A DNA stretch of 64,000 nt, taken from assembly GCF_900101625.1 (NCBI RefSeq), contig NZ_FMYZ01000002.1, positions 1 through 64,000 on the forward strand, written 5' to 3'. This document shows, piece by piece, positions 63,419 to 64,000 of the stretch. Position numbers and translations under genes: made by a program. The notes beneath the pieces are model-generated. The model was given only the letters and a program-made list of their open reading frames with translations, ran no database searches and was not told where the DNA came from. Within the stretch, counting starts at the first letter, position 1, and each line of letters starts with the position of its first letter. This stretch comes from Cupriavidus sp. YR651. Its GTDB lineage: Bacteria > Pseudomonadota > Gammaproteobacteria > Burkholderiales > Burkholderiaceae.

Positions 63419-64000
63419 CACGGTTGGAAGTCGGGTTGAGGCGCGAGCGCGCGATCGGCTGCGCGAGTCGCGCCCGGTAGTGGCAGCCGCAGTTCGGCCA
63501 CGGTGCCACCGTCGGGGTGATCATGCCAGGCGAGGTTGCCGCCGAGTTGGCGTGCCGCGCTTTGCGCGAGATAGAGTCCGATGCCCTGGCCGCCATGCGC
63601 GCTGACCACGGGCGCTTCACCCAGTCGTGCGCGCAGCGCGGGCGGGATGCCGCCGCCATGATCGGTCACGCGGCAGCACAGCGACGCGCCTTCGAGCGCG
63701 ATGTCCAGCCGCAGCGGCGGCCCTTGGCGCGTCGCCTGCCCCGCCGATCGCTGGCTGCGCGCGGCGTTATCGAGCAGGATGGTGAGGATCTGGCTCACGC
63801 GGGCGGTATCGGTGGGTTGCGTTGCCGCTTCCGGCGTGACGCACGATTGCAGGCTGGCCTGCGGGTGGCGCAGTTGCCAGCGTTCGACGAACGGCGCGAG
63901 CCACGCCTCGACAGGCTGCGGCGCCAGCGTCTCGTGATCCTCGCGCAGCCGCGCCAGGATCGACCGGCAGAGCTCCAGTTGCTGTTCCATCGTGCGCAGG
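63418..64000 (-). CDS. Sensor histidine kinase (RegB/PrrB-like), 5' part outside window
   Basis: Only the C-terminal 194 codons are inside the window; the frame is open to the right edge. The ATPase domain is clear, with N box ILTILLDNAARS, G1 TDHGGGIPP and G2 GGQGIGLYLAQSAA. The membrane part, H box and redox cysteine region of RegB-type kinases are beyond the edge. Coupling to the RegA-like regulator supports the pairing. The internal ATG at 63990 is not taken as the start because the frame continues. Confidence 0.82.
   Translation of the reverse strand, partial: LRTMEQQLELCRSILARLREDHETLAPQPVEAWLAPFVERWQLRHPQASLQSCVTPEAATQPTDTARVSQILTILLDNAARSQRSAGQATRQGPPLRLDIALEGASLCCRVTDHGGGIPPALRARLGEAPVVSAHGGQGIGLYLAQSAARQLGGNLAWHDHPDGGTVAELRLPLPGATRAADRALAPQPDFQP

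Noticed and set aside
1-64000. Prophage, insertion sequence, CRISPR array, toxin-antitoxin, tRNA or rRNA genes
   Set aside because: No integrase, transposase, phage structural gene, spaced repeat array or tRNA-like cloverleaf was recognised; the window reads as core chromosome.

Overview
The window is GC-rich chromosomal DNA, densely packed with genes on both strands. It fits a betaproteobacterium of the Burkholderiaceae, most likely Cupriavidus (Ralstonia group). The indicators are a PhaM-type polyhydroxybutyrate granule protein, methionine synthase split into two genes, families frequent in Burkholderiales (DUF3567, DUF1840, DUF3108), a Bug-type binding protein, and a CobW/DksA/Zur zinc block. 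I see no phage, insertion sequence, CRISPR array, rRNA or tRNA. All names rest on reading translated sequence; no database search was run.

Layout. 1-8.3 kb: a ferritin-like di-iron protein (cut by the left edge), phaM coupled to a patatin-like lipase, a crotonase without the usual catalytic glutamates, a fumarylacetoacetase-family protein divergent from an IclR regulator, a DUF3108 protein and an alpha/beta hydrolase. 8.4-13.4 kb: DUF3567, rhodanese, and the two-gene methionine synthase. 13.6-18.5 kb: a small secreted protein, two response regulators facing a CHASE3 histidine kinase, and small envelope proteins (DUF1328, DUF883) and DUF1840. 18.7-24 kb: argS, a SPOR protein, dsbA, a short-chain dehydrogenase and a metal-receptor-fold protein.

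24-47 kb is a leucine/isovalerate catabolic region. liuR (MerR family) and liuA are flanked by two near-identical palindromic operators. Downstream come aceK-can, a thiolase, an acyl-CoA dehydrogenase, liuB, liuC, the complete biotin operon bioA-F-D-B, liuD (a biotin enzyme) and liuE. The cluster therefore contains the pathway enzymes, the supply of the biotin cofactor, and a carbonic anhydrase that could supply bicarbonate to the LiuBD carboxylase.

47-50 kb is a chain of small overlapping genes (YbaK-like, thioesterase, DUF1289, metallo-hydrolase) followed by an acetyltransferase. 50-57 kb is a zinc block on the minus strand: zur-cobW2, dksA, then cobW1, a small membrane protein and a TonB receptor. 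The two zur/cobW units each carry a similar GCAAy-N3-GTTGC element just before the first start codon. The DksA has lost three of four zinc-finger cysteines and CobW1 has lost the CxCC segment. 57-64 kb: a protein with the complete fluoroacetate dehalogenase residue set, a Bug solute-binding protein, hslVU, a YcnI-like copper-type exported protein, a small hypothetical gene, and a RegA/RegB-like two-component pair cut by the right edge.

A dispersed intergenic repeat family occurs three times (8742-8855, 24036-24100, 34590-34700). It is the clearest structure not explained by genes.
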